The notes beneath the pieces were generated by a model. That model was not told where the DNA came from, ran no database searches, and saw only the letters and a program-made list of their open reading frames with translations. Positions 17,628 to 26,730 of a stretch of 64,000 bases of DNA are shown in pieces; the first letter of the stretch is position 1, and every line of letters starts with the position of its first letter. The position numbers and the translations under genes are program-made. This DNA is from Wukongibacter sp050859025. GTDB taxonomy: Bacteria; Bacillota; Clostridia; Peptostreptococcales; Caminicellaceae. The DNA lies in the NCBI RefSeq assembly GCF_050859025.1, contig NZ_CP138200.1, positions 1,426,001-1,490,000 on the forward strand. The letters are read 5' to 3'.

Positions 17628-18030
17628 TGATAATGTATGAAGAAGCTGTTTTAGCATGACGAAACTTTGAGCTATGGAAATTGTAATAAATCTTTCACAT
17701 TTTGATTTCTTGAAAAGCCTTGTAGTACTGGTCATTCAGGAAATCAAAATGTAGATCTATAAGTATGCTATATATAGTTGAGATGTCCATCGACTTGCTC
17801 CCTTCGTTAGTAATAGCCAAGCCTCTGAAATTTTAAAAATCTGAATCTCGCTTATTCTGAAACATCTAGGGTTTGAACTCATATAGAGATTCTAGTCAAA
17901 ACTTTATGAGAAAGTATCTTTAAAATTTACATACCCTAATTTGTTTAAAAAAAGCTTATACCATGCTATAATTAGTATGAATAATTTGGCTTAGAATTAA
18001 TATTTTGTAAATCAGTAAGTAGGTGTTAAA
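17628..18030. other. Gene-free stretch with hairpin and ECF promoter
   Basis: Contains an inverted repeat (17697-17714 against 17735-17752, ACATTTTGATTTC core) that reappears near 37038. At 17882-17906 is a fragment matching the terminus of the 104-bp palindromic repeat family. Near the 3' end is an extended -10 (TGCTATAAT, 17964-17972) that probably drives the ECF operon. No gene seen. Confidence 0.5.
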
Positions 18031-18915
18031 ATGTTAAAGCTACATCCCTTTTCAGTTATAATATTTACAGGAATTATTTTTTTTGCAGTTATTTTTTATA
18101 ATCATCCAATTTATATAGCTTCTATTCTATTATTTTTAATAGGTAATTTCATTATACTAGGGGAAAATGAAAAACTAAAAAAGGCTCTAAAGTACAGTAT
18201 TTTTACAGTATTACTAATCATAATAATAAACCCAATAGTATCAAATAATGGTATTACAGTTATTTATAAGGGGTTAAGGCTGCCTATAATAGGGAGATTT
18301 AAGATTACTTTAGAGGCTGTAGTTTTTGGAGTATTTATGGGATTAAAGCTTGTATCAATGACCTTAGTTTTTCTTCTTTATAGTGCCTTAATTGACGTAG
18401 ATGACTCCTTTGGATTCTTTTCAAAGTATGCCCATAAATTTACTTTGATATTGTCTATGACGACAAATATAATACATAGATTGAGATTAGAGATAATGAG
18501 AGTAAGGGATGTAATGGTTTTAAGGGGTGCCAAGCTAGATGAAAAGAATATTTTAAAGAGGGTAAGGGCATATTACCCTATTTTAAAGGTAGTTTTAATA
18601 TCTTCTTTAGAAGGATCTTTAAATAGGGCTGAAGCATTACATTCAAGGTCATATGGTCTTGGAAGAAGGACTGCTTATTCTAAGCTTGAGTTCAAAACAG
18701 CAGACTATGTGCTAACGGGATTGAGCTTTGTCTTTTTAGGGCTATTAATATACGGATGGATTACAAATAAAGGAAGCTACTCATATTATCCTGCCTTAGA
18801 AGGCTGTGATTATAAGGATATGGTCTTCTTAATTATCATGAGTATACCTATGTTAATTAATCTTATATTGATCTGGGGGTGTAAGAGATGGAAATTTTTA
18901 AAATACAAAATTTAA
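18031..18915 (+). CDS. ECF transporter transmembrane component (EcfT)
   Basis: 294 residues, with hydrophobic segments at residues ~8-45, 55-70, 95-125 and 230-285. The cytoplasmic coupling helices are recognisable: RLEIMRVRDVMVLRGAK and SSLEGSLNRAEALHSRSYG, which correspond to the two Ala-Arg-Ser/Gly-type coupling motifs that dock onto the ATPases. Forms the scaffold of an energy-coupling-factor vitamin importer. Its end overlaps the ATPase gene by 28 bp. Dedicated (group I style) organisation, with T, A and S encoded together. Confidence 0.88.
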   Translation: MLKLHPFSVIIFTGIIFFAVIFYNHPIYIASILLFLIGNFIILGENEKLKKALKYSIFTVLLIIIINPIVSNNGITVIYKGLRLPIIGRFKITLEAVVFGVFMGLKLVSMTLVFLLYSALIDVDDSFGFFSKYAHKFTLILSMTTNIIHRLRLEIMRVRDVMVLRGAKLDEKNILKRVRAYYPILKVVLISSLEGSLNRAEALHSRSYGLGRRTAYSKLEFKTADYVLTGLSFVFLGLLIYGWITNKGSYSYYPALEGCDYKDMVFLIIMSIPMLINLILIWGCKRWKFLKYKI

Positions 18916-20465
18916 CCTACTACTATCCTAATTCAGAGAAACCTGCCCTCAATAACATAGATATTACAATAAATGAAGGAGAATTTATACTGCTTCTAGG
19001 AAAATCCGGATCGGGTAAGTCTACATTAGGACGGGTATTTAATAAAATAGTGCCGGAATTTTATGGCGGGAAAATAGGTGGAACTATAGAGGGAGAAAAG
19101 GAAGTTGGAATGGTATTTCAAGACCCTGAAAAGCAGTTAGTCATGGATAAGGTCGAAAGGGAGCTTGCCTTTGGACTTGAAAATCTAGGTATTAAGCCTG
19201 AATTGATGAGAAAAAGGATTATGGAAACCTTAAGCTTTCTAAATATGTGGGAGATAAGGGATAAAAAGACCTTTGAGCTTTCAGGAGGTCAAAAGCAAAA
19301 AACGGCGGTAGGTGCTACTATTGCAATGGGATACAGATTCCTAATATTAGATGAACCTACATCGCAGCTTGATCCTGTAGCGGCAGAAGAAATATTAAAT
19401 ATATTGAAAAGATTAAATGAAGAGCTGGGTTACACTATTATTTTGATTGAGCAGAGAATAGATAGATGTTTCCATCTAGCCGATAGGGTGTTATTTATGG
19501 AGAAGGGTAGGCTAGTTTTTGATGGAAATCCAGAAAAATTTGCTTTTTGGTGTAATTCAAAGAATATGAAGTTTTTACCATCCATGTCAGATTTATTTAT
19601 AAAGCTAAATCACGATACTGTCCCACTTACAGTAAAGGAAGGGAGAAAGAAACTAAAGGAACTAGGTCATTATAGGGATAATCAAGGAATAGAAAAAAAT
19701 GAAAGAAACAACTTAAATAAAGAAGAAATAGTAAATATAAAAAAAATAAGCTATACATATGAAAATGGAAAAAAGGCACTTAAAAATTTAGAGTTAACAA
19801 TTGATAAGGGTGAAATATTAGGGATAATGGGTGAAAATGGTGGAGGAAAGTCTACTTTGCTAAAAAACATATCTGGGATATTAAAACCAACTAAAGGGAA
19901 GCTGATTGTAGGGGGAGAAGTTGGGTTCCTTTCTCAAAACCCTAACGATTACTTATTTAATGATACGGTCTATGAAGAACTCAAATATACATTAGATAAT
20001 AAAAATATAAAAGACGATGGTAGAATAGAAAAGGTTTTAAGGGAGTTAGAGATTTATAAATATATAGATAGAAATCCAAGGGATTTAAGTGGGGGAGAAA
20101 GACAGAGAGTTGCACTTGCATCTATATTAGTAATGGAACCTGATATATTACTTTTAGATGAACCTACTAGAGGATTAGATAAGGATTTAAAGGATAGACT
20201 AGGAGAGATAGTTCTTGGACTTAAGGAAAGAGGAAAGGCTATCATAATAGTAACCCATGATGTAGAATTTTTAGGAAGTTATGCCGATAGGGTGGGACTT
20301 ATTTTTGATGGAAGTGTAGCACAGGTAGGATGTAAGTATGATGTTTTAACATCGGGTATATACTACTCAACCCAGATAAACAAGCTTTTTTCTGGACAAG
20401 TTGATGGAATTCTTACCCTAGAGGATGCATTAGGTTTATTTAGAAAGGAAAGGGTTGTAAGTTGA
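18888..20465 (+). CDS. ECF transporter ATPase, fused EcfA1-EcfA2
   Basis: 525 residues made of two ABC ATPase domains in one chain. Domain 1 (about 1-230) has Walker A GKSGSGKST, signature LSGGQKQ and Walker B FLILDEPTS. Domain 2 (about 280-515) has GENGGGKST, LSGGERQ and LLLDEPTRG. Both look catalytically complete. In many ECF systems the two ATPases are separate genes, so the fusion is a distinguishing feature of this dedicated system. Powers uptake through the EcfT and S components on either side. Confidence 0.93.
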   Translation: MEIFKIQNLTYYYPNSEKPALNNIDITINEGEFILLLGKSGSGKSTLGRVFNKIVPEFYGGKIGGTIEGEKEVGMVFQDPEKQLVMDKVERELAFGLENLGIKPELMRKRIMETLSFLNMWEIRDKKTFELSGGQKQKTAVGATIAMGYRFLILDEPTSQLDPVAAEEILNILKRLNEELGYTIILIEQRIDRCFHLADRVLFMEKGRLVFDGNPEKFAFWCNSKNMKFLPSMSDLFIKLNHDTVPLTVKEGRKKLKELGHYRDNQGIEKNERNNLNKEEIVNIKKISYTYENGKKALKNLELTIDKGEILGIMGENGGGKSTLLKNISGILKPTKGKLIVGGEVGFLSQNPNDYLFNDTVYEELKYTLDNKNIKDDGRIEKVLRELEIYKYIDRNPRDLSGGERQRVALASILVMEPDILLLDEPTRGLDKDLKDRLGEIVLGLKERGKAIIIVTHDVEFLGSYADRVGLIFDGSVAQVGCKYDVLTSGIYYSTQINKLFSGQVDGILTLEDALGLFRKERVVS

Positions 20466-20487
20466 TTCAAAGAAGGTGATGTCAAAT

Positions 20488-21114
20488 ATGAACTATAGCA
20501 TAGTTTCGTCTATAATACTTTTAACTTCTTTCTGTTTAGCTTTTATATCCTATGAAAGGAAAAAAACTTCTGTTAAGGAGATATCTCTCATAGCGACTTT
20601 GTCAGGATTAGCGGGAGTATCGAGGGTTCCCTTTGCTGGAATAGCTAATGTACAGCCAACTACCTTTTTAGTAATAATCTCTGGATATGTGTTTGGACCG
20701 AGATTTGGATTTATGGTAGGGGCTGTAGCAACTCTTGTTTCAAACAGCTTTCTAGGTCATGGACCCTGGAGTCCCTGGCAAATGATGGCATGGGGGCTAG
20801 CTGGACTTAGTGGTGGAATACTAAGGAAAATAATGAGTAAACCCCATAGATTGAAATTGAGTATATTTGCATTTGTATGGGGTTTTCTATTTGGCTATAT
20901 AATGAATTTGTGGCATTGGCTGTTTTTTGTATATCCATTAAGTTTAAGCAGCTTTATAGCTACATATATCAGGTCATTTTATTTTGATTTAATGCATGCC
21001 CTTGGAAACTTTGCATTTACTTATTTTTTAGGTAAGGATTTTATAAATATACTTTTAAGATTCAAGGATAGAATAAGCTACAGTGAAATACCTGCTAAGA
21101 AAATAATTGATTAA
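20488..21114 (+). CDS. ECF transporter substrate-binding (S) component, probably cobalamin
   Basis: 208 residues, about six membrane segments. GTG 20476 and ATG 20479 overlap the AAGGTG ribosome site, so ATG 20488 is preferred. The segment VSRVPFAGIANVQPTTFLVI followed by GYVFGPRFGFMVGA is typical of ECF S components. Substrate is not readable from sequence alone. The cobalamin riboswitch starting 90 bp downstream and the intrinsic-factor-like exported proteins after it point to cobalamin or a corrinoid precursor (inference). Confidence 0.8.
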   Translation: MNYSIVSSIILLTSFCLAFISYERKKTSVKEISLIATLSGLAGVSRVPFAGIANVQPTTFLVIISGYVFGPRFGFMVGAVATLVSNSFLGHGPWSPWQMMAWGLAGLSGGILRKIMSKPHRLKLSIFAFVWGFLFGYIMNLWHWLFFVYPLSLSSFIATYIRSFYFDLMHALGNFAFTYFLGKDFINILLRFKDRISYSEIPAKKIID

Positions 21115-21127
21115 TTGTAGAAAATAC

Positions 21128-21155
21128 TTGAAATAAAAGAAGGATATTCTATAAT
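21128..21155 (+). promoter_or_regulatory. Promoter of the riboswitch-controlled operon
   Basis: TTGAAA (21128-21133), 16-bp spacer, TATAAT (21150-21155). Places transcription start about 40 nt before the riboswitch and after the S-component stop codon, so the exported-protein operon has its own promoter, separate from the ECF genes. Confidence 0.65.
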
Positions 21156-21201
21156 GGATATATAAGAGCTATATGACTGAACTTAATATAAAAATTTAAA
21201 A

Positions 21202-21396
21202 TAGTGTTATGATTAGGGAAAAGGGTGAAGACCCCTTGCTGTAGTCGTAGCTGTAACCGGGGATGAGAGTCAGATTACGCCACTGTTCATCACTTGGCTT
21301 TATTAGAAGATAGGATGTTTGAACTAATATGGTCTGTGAGCGATGGGAAGGCCTGATTCAAAGATGATCTGGGAGCCAGAAAACCTATCATAGCAT
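21202..21396 (+). ncRNA. Cobalamin riboswitch
   Basis: Conserved elements occur in order: GGGAAAAGGGTGAAGACCCC, AGCTGTAACCGGGGATGAGA, CAGATTACGCCACTG, GATGGGAAGG, and the B12-box-like AGCCAGAAAACCTATC. The outer P1 helix is GTGTTATGA (21204-21212) with TCATAGCAT (21388-21396), allowing G-U pairs. A terminator about 90 nt downstream suggests that cobalamin causes premature termination. Riboswitch class assigned by eye from the consensus. Confidence 0.9.
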
Positions 21397-21483
21397 GATT
21401 TAATTTACCTCCGACTAGAGGGATTAAATATATATGTAATTGTGATATAGTTTCTTTGTATATCTAGACTTATATATATCTTT

Positions 21484-21512
21484 AACCTTTTCCTATTGGG
21501 AGAAGGTTTTTC
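21484..21512 (+). terminator. Riboswitch-associated terminator
   Basis: AACCTTTTCC and GGGAGAAGGTT form a stem followed by a T-run, between the cobalamin riboswitch and the first gene. It is the likely expression platform, active when cobalamin is bound. Confidence 0.7.
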
Positions 21513-21599
21513 TATTGGAATAACTTTTTAAAAAGAATCGAATAGGAAGGGCTTGGCTCTTCCCGGGTTGTTGCTTTATAAAATATTGGAGGAAAATGA

Positions 21600-22535
21600 A
21601 TGAAAAAAATAATATTGTCATTATTAATTATTAGCATCTTAATTTTAATGGGGTGCAGCGAAGAATCTGTTTTAGAAGATGCCAAGGTAAGTGTAATTAT
21701 TTCAAAGGATTTTGGAAATGAAGAATTGGCAAGCAAAGATATAGACCTTTCACAGGAATCTAGCGTTATGGAGATTATGGAAAGTAATTTTGAAATAGAA
21801 ACTGCCTACGGAGGAGGATTTGTAAACGGTATAGATGGTCTAAAATCAGGTTTTACAGGTGCCAAGGACAAGAAAAAATTGGACTGGTTCTATTATGTAA
21901 ATGGCATAGTAGCTGAGATTGGAGCAAGTGAATACGATATTAAACCAAACGATCTTGTTATATGGGATTACCATAACTGGAGCAAAAGTATTAATATTTC
22001 TAGTATAATTGGAGCTTATCCTTTGAATTTTACAAATGGTCATGGAGAGGGACAATTAAAAACAGAAATTCTCTACAGCAAAGATTATGATAAAGAAGGT
22101 AAAGGCCTATTTGAATTTCTAAAGGAAGAAGGTCTTGAAAGTATTGAATCGAAAGGGTTAAGCGAAGAGGAACTAGCAAATGGAGAAATAAATTCAATAG
22201 TAATCGGGACATGGGATGAAATATCCAAGCTTAACTATATAAAAAATATCTATGAGAAAGGTAAAAAGGTTGGATTGTTTTTTAAGCTTAGTGAAAAGAA
22301 TATAACGGGGCTGAACGCCAAAGAGGAGGTTTCCAACGTATATGAGAAAGGAGCAGTAATAGCTTCTATTAATAAAGAATATGGATTAAATGGGACTATG
22401 TGGTTAATTACTGGGAATGACGAAGCTTCTATAAAAAGAGCTGTTAAATTGCTTTATAAACAACCAGAAAAGATTAGAGGTAAATTTTCTGTAATTGTAA
22501 CAGAGGATGAAGTAGTAAGTATTCCAACAAATTAG
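21600..22535 (+). CDS. DUF4430 lipoprotein, intrinsic-factor beta-domain-like
   Basis: 311 residues with a lipoprotein signal peptide (lipobox LMGC, acylated Cys ~19). Residues ~28-125 form a DUF4430 domain ending in LDWFYYVNGIVAEIGA and KPNDLVIWDYHNW, the diagnostic pattern of this family and of the beta domain of animal transcobalamin/intrinsic factor. The remaining ~180 residues are an unassigned alpha/beta region. First gene after the cobalamin riboswitch. Predicted to be tethered to the outer face of the membrane and to present or receive cobalamin for the ECF importer (inference). Confidence 0.82.
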   Translation: MKKIILSLLIISILILMGCSEESVLEDAKVSVIISKDFGNEELASKDIDLSQESSVMEIMESNFEIETAYGGGFVNGIDGLKSGFTGAKDKKKLDWFYYVNGIVAEIGASEYDIKPNDLVIWDYHNWSKSINISSIIGAYPLNFTNGHGEGQLKTEILYSKDYDKEGKGLFEFLKEEGLESIESKGLSEEELANGEINSIVIGTWDEISKLNYIKNIYEKGKKVGLFFKLSEKNITGLNAKEEVSNVYEKGAVIASINKEYGLNGTMWLITGNDEASIKRAVKLLYKQPEKIRGKFSVIVTEDEVVSIPTN

Positions 22536-22561
22536 AAACTAAATTTAAAGGAGGTATAAAT

Positions 22562-23422
22562 ATGAAAAAAATTATTAGTTTTGCTCTTATCTTTGTTCTA
22601 CTATTTTCCACTATTTCATTTGGCCTAGAACTAAAGGACACAGCAGAGTACTTAAAAGAACAAGAGCTGGATGAATGGGGTATCCTTGCTATGTATTCAC
22701 AGGGAGAGGATGTAAAAGATATAGAATTAGAGGTAATTGAATCAAGGGTTACTACAGACTATGAAGCCTATGTTATGGGGGCGTTAGCTCAAGGCAATGA
22801 TATTTCTAAAGAAATCGAGGTAATTAAGAATAGTCAATTAAGTAATGGGAAGTTTGCTGATTTTGTAGATGGTACTGGAGAGGATTTAATAAATGCTCAT
22901 ATATGGGGAATCATATCTCTGTATTCCGCTGGGGAGGAAGAGTTTGATAAAGCCAAGGCTCTTGAGTGGCTGAAAAAAAATCAGAATGAGGATGGTGGAT
23001 TTTCAATATATACTGGAGATTTAGAGTCTGATCTTGACATAACTGCTATGGCACTTGTAGCCTATAAAGCATTAGGTCTTAGTAAAGAGTCAGAAGAAGT
23101 TAAGCGTGGGTTGAGTTTTATAAATGAAAGTATAGGCATGAGAGAGAATTGTGAAAGCATTGCATGGAATATCATGTCAAAAATAAGTGTAGGGGTAGAG
23201 ATAGATAAGGAATTATATGATAAGCTATTAGAGTATAAACTCGATGACAATTCATTTAAGCATGTAAAGTCAATGACCAAAGGAAATTATATGGCAACTT
23301 GGCATGGTCTATTGGCTTTATCAGATTATAATAACAAGGTATCTATATTTGATAAACTCCATAAGCTAAATGCAATTTCAATAAATGAGCTTAGTAATTC
23401 GGAAGAATTATTGGGCAAATAG
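22562..23422 (+). CDS. Secreted alpha/alpha-toroid protein, intrinsic-factor alpha-domain-like
   Basis: 286 residues, with a signal peptide ending near FGLELKD. The mature part is a helical-repeat toroid of the prenyltransferase/squalene-cyclase type. It carries QW-like turns (KKNQNEDGGFSIYTGD) and SDLDITAMALVAYKALGL, the same pattern found in the alpha6/alpha6 barrel of intrinsic factor. Starts 27 bp after the DUF4430 lipoprotein gene. An enzyme role is unlikely because no cyclase acid motif is seen. Cobalamin binding together with a DUF4430 partner is inferred. Confidence 0.75.
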   Translation: MKKIISFALIFVLLFSTISFGLELKDTAEYLKEQELDEWGILAMYSQGEDVKDIELEVIESRVTTDYEAYVMGALAQGNDISKEIEVIKNSQLSNGKFADFVDGTGEDLINAHIWGIISLYSAGEEEFDKAKALEWLKKNQNEDGGFSIYTGDLESDLDITAMALVAYKALGLSKESEEVKRGLSFINESIGMRENCESIAWNIMSKISVGVEIDKELYDKLLEYKLDDNSFKHVKSMTKGNYMATWHGLLALSDYNNKVSIFDKLHKLNAISINELSNSEELLGK

Positions 23423-23580
23423 AGTTGTTGGCCTTGCATTAAAGAAGTAACAGATAATAGGGTTTGGTAATTGAAAGCTTTCATGCAAGTAATGATGCTG
23501 CAATGTATCAAAGCCTAATACATATATCCCCGGCCAAAGAACTAGCTGGGCAAGTCAGATTATATACGAGGAGGAGAGTT

Positions 23581-25260
23581 ATGAAAAAAAGGATATTGAG
23601 TTTATTATTAATATTTTCTATGATATTTAGCTTTATGCCGATGTTTGATGGTAATGTTTATGCCGCCAATAGTGGTGATGAAATAAGAGTAAGGATTGAA
23701 GGAAAAACTGGTGTATTATTTGATGATATTATAACGATAACTGATGAAGAAAGTGGAGAAGACTTATTAAGGACGGCAATAGGAGACGAAGAAATTGATG
23801 GAGAAGTATCTCAGTATGGACTACTTATCAATGGATTATTAGGAGAAACAGCAGGCGAAAGCGGAGAAGGATATACAACAAGCTGGGGGTTATATGTATC
23901 TAATGGTGGAGAGTTAAAGAGCTCGGGCGTAGGAATCTCAAGTCTACAGCTTGAAGGTCTTGAAGAGCTGCTACTTCATATAAAGGCATACGAACCATCG
24001 ACCTATGAAGATCTTACATTCATTCCTAGATTAGAGATGACTCAAGAAGGTGCATATACTAAGCTTACGGCAAAAAAAGTAGTAACTACATATGATGAGA
24101 ATTGGAATCCCGTAACAAGTGAAGAAATAGTAGATGGAGCAAGCCTTGAGATAGAAGGAAATATATATACAACTGATGAGAATGGAGAAGTAAAGGTAGA
24201 GCTAGAAGAAGGAAACTATGATGTAAATATATCAAAGGAAGGAAAAGATTATCCTGAATTAGTGAGGGAAACCTACGAGATAACTGTAGAAGAGCATAAT
24301 CCTTATGAGGGTAAAGAAATAAGAGTTAGAATTGAAGGACAAAATGATACATTATTTGATGATATGATAACTGTGACTGATGAAGAAAGCGGAGAAGACT
24401 TATTAAGGACGGCAATAGGAGACGAAGAAATTGATGGAGAAGTATCTCAGTATGGACTACTTATTAATGGATTATTAGGAGAAACAGCAGGCGAAAGCGG
24501 AGAAGGATATACAACAAGCTGGGGATTATACGTATCTAATGATGGAATGTTAGAAAGCTCAGAAGTAGGAATTTCAAGTTTACAGCTTGAGGGTCTGGAA
24601 GAGTTGTTACTTCATATAAAGGCATACGAACCATCAACCTATGCAGATCTTACATTCATTCCCAGATTAGAGATGATTCAGGAAGGTGCATATACTAAGC
24701 TTACGGCAAAAAAAGTAGTAACTACATATGATGAGAATTGGAATCCCGTAATAAGTGAAGAAATGGTAGAGGGAGCAAAGCTTGAGATAGAAGGAAATAT
24801 ATATGCAACCGATGAGAATGGAGAAGTAAAGGTAGAGCTAGAAGAAGGAAGCTATGATGTATACGTATCAAAGGAAGGAAAAAATTATCCTGAATTAGTA
24901 AGGGAAACCTACGAAATAATTGTAGAATATAGTAAATTTGATGAAGACGACAACAATTATGATTTATGGCAATCAGAAAATATTGATGTTAAGTCAAATA
25001 AGACATGGAATATAGTTTTCAATATGGAAATAATGGAGGATTCTCTTCAGGATAGCATAATGGTTGTAGATTCTGAGAGAAATATTGTTACAGGAGAAGT
25101 AAAGGTAGACTCAGATAATAAGACTGTAAAAGTAATGGCTCCTCAAAATGTATATGATGCTGGAGCAACATACACCTTATATATTAAAAAGGAAATCCAA
25201 TCTATTGATGGTAAGACACTAAAAAGGTCATTAAGAATGCCTTTTACTATTGCAGAATAA
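23581..25260 (+). CDS. Secreted protein with two tandem DUF4430 domains and an Ig-like end
   Basis: 559 residues from ATG 23581 (GAGGAGGAGAG ribosome site). The frame opens at 23464 but that part lacks a start signal. Signal peptide ends near VYAANS. Two nearly identical ~205-residue units follow (about residues 33-240 and 245-450). Each has a DUF4430 domain (YTTSWGLYVSN) and a CNA/transthyretin-like domain (EIEGNIYTTDENGEVKVEL). The last ~100 residues resemble a bacterial SbsA/Big_5 Ig domain (VYDAGATYTLYIKKEI). No anchor is visible, so it may be secreted or bound to partner proteins. Confidence 0.8.
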   Translation: MKKRILSLLLIFSMIFSFMPMFDGNVYAANSGDEIRVRIEGKTGVLFDDIITITDEESGEDLLRTAIGDEEIDGEVSQYGLLINGLLGETAGESGEGYTTSWGLYVSNGGELKSSGVGISSLQLEGLEELLLHIKAYEPSTYEDLTFIPRLEMTQEGAYTKLTAKKVVTTYDENWNPVTSEEIVDGASLEIEGNIYTTDENGEVKVELEEGNYDVNISKEGKDYPELVRETYEITVEEHNPYEGKEIRVRIEGQNDTLFDDMITVTDEESGEDLLRTAIGDEEIDGEVSQYGLLINGLLGETAGESGEGYTTSWGLYVSNDGMLESSEVGISSLQLEGLEELLLHIKAYEPSTYADLTFIPRLEMIQEGAYTKLTAKKVVTTYDENWNPVISEEMVEGAKLEIEGNIYATDENGEVKVELEEGSYDVYVSKEGKNYPELVRETYEIIVEYSKFDEDDNNYDLWQSENIDVKSNKTWNIVFNMEIMEDSLQDSIMVVDSERNIVTGEVKVDSDNKTVKVMAPQNVYDAGATYTLYIKKEIQSIDGKTLKRSLRMPFTIAE

Positions 25261-25297
25261 TCCGAGATAAGGGATATATACCTTGAGCTTGGTCCTT

Positions 25298-25416
25298 GGA
25301 GTTTTTCTGAATGAAGTTCAAGGCTTTGAAATTTCACCGGTTTGGCTAGTACTTATATATGTGCCAGATCGGTGAAATTTTGAATAGCTAAGAAATTTTT
25401 CATTCTGAGCTGGCCC
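25298..25416. repeat. Nested intergenic hairpin
   Basis: Outer arms TTCTGAATGAA and TTCATTCTGA (one mismatch) enclose an inner inverted pair TGAAATTTCACCG / CGGTGAAATTT. It shares CATTCTG and GAAATT blocks with the type A hairpins at 12818 and 30265. Within the riboswitch-controlled operon, it might act in mRNA processing or partial termination. Confidence 0.45.
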
Positions 25417-25458
25417 ATATAACAGCTTTATGTGAGTATAAAAGAAAGGATAGGAAAT

Positions 25459-26715
25459 ATGAATTATAAACTTAAAAAAATATTAGTTCTAGTTTTAATA
25501 ATAAATATGGTCTTTAACATTAATTCTTCCTTTGCTGCTAGCAGCAGAAGTGATGAAAAGCTTATAGAGGATGCATTGGAAGATTTAATAGATTACTATA
25601 AAGACGATGATGAGTATAGCTTTAGAGAAGCAATTGGATTGAACTATTCTAGTGAGAATCTGGATAAAGAAATAAAAAAAATTGCTAAGAAGTTAGATAT
25701 AAGCGATACAAAATCTGCTTCAAAATATGCTGGAAATATAATAGGTATTATTGCCTCGGGAAAAAATCCAGAGGACTATGAAGGCGAAGATTATGTAGAG
25801 CTGCTTGTAAATGCTCAAGAAAAAAGCGGGAAGTTTATTGTAAGATCTGGAGATGACCATCCAGCGACTTTAGCATGGAGCATAATAGCATTGGATATGG
25901 CAGAGGCAAAGTATGATGAAGAAGATGCCATAGATGCATTACTAGATGAACAGAATAAAGATGGTGGATTTACTTCGAATCCCGATGTTGATACAGCGGC
26001 AATGGTAATAACTGCCCTTGCAAATCATAAAGACATAGATGATGTTGAGGATGCTATAGAAGAGGCCCTTAAGTTTATTAAGTCTAATCAGTTAGACTCG
26101 GGAGGTTTTTCGTTTATGGGATCGGATAACCCATACTCCGTATCCTGTGTCATACAAGGACTTATTGCGAATAAAATAGATCCCTTATCTGAAGAATGGC
26201 AGGAAAATGGAAATAGTATACTAGATGCACTTTTGAATTTTAAAGAGGATAATCATTTTGAATATAAAACTAAGTATGGAAGTGAGAAAAATTCTGCAAC
26301 TGAACAGGCATTGATAGCACTTGCGGACCTTTATAGGGGCAAGTCCATGTATCAAAATGTAGAGATTTATGAAGAAGACTCCGATGATGAAGAGCCAAGT
26401 GGGGAATTGACCCTAGAGATACTGGAAGGTGAAAGGTTTAGGAATGGAAAAGAAGCAAAGGTCGAAGTCGAAATAGAAAATAATACCGATGAAAGTCAGG
26501 AAGTTACGTTAATTGTAGCTCTTTATGATATAGATGATGATGAAATGATAAACTATGCATATATTACAAGAAGGATTGAGGAAGATAATGAGGAAATAGT
26601 AGCTGTAGGTTTTCTCATACCTAGAAAGGGAGAACATGAAGTTAGGGTATTCCTGTGGGATAATCTAGATGATATGAATATACTGGCAGATCCAATATAT
26701 ATAGATGTAAAATAG
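25459..26715 (+). CDS. Secreted alpha/alpha-toroid protein with C-terminal beta domain
   Basis: 418 residues from ATG 25459, 8 nt after AAAGGA. Signal peptide ends near SSFAASS. Residues ~60-310 are a toroid with repeated turns (LDEQNKDGGFTSNPDVDTAAMVITAL, shown here as NKDGGFTS and DVDTAAMVITAL, and ATEQALIALADLYRG). An acidic linker (EEDSDDEEPS) leads to a C-terminal CARDB/Ig-like beta domain (VEVEIENNTDESQEVTLIV). A second intrinsic-factor alpha-like protein in the same operon, probably extracellular. Confidence 0.75.
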   Translation: MNYKLKKILVLVLIINMVFNINSSFAASSRSDEKLIEDALEDLIDYYKDDDEYSFREAIGLNYSSENLDKEIKKIAKKLDISDTKSASKYAGNIIGIIASGKNPEDYEGEDYVELLVNAQEKSGKFIVRSGDDHPATLAWSIIALDMAEAKYDEEDAIDALLDEQNKDGGFTSNPDVDTAAMVITALANHKDIDDVEDAIEEALKFIKSNQLDSGGFSFMGSDNPYSVSCVIQGLIANKIDPLSEEWQENGNSILDALLNFKEDNHFEYKTKYGSEKNSATEQALIALADLYRGKSMYQNVEIYEEDSDDEEPSGELTLEILEGERFRNGKEAKVEVEIENNTDESQEVTLIVALYDIDDDEMINYAYITRRIEEDNEEIVAVGFLIPRKGEHEVRVFLWDNLDDMNILADPIYIDVK

Positions 26716-26730
26716 CAGGAGTGATTATTT

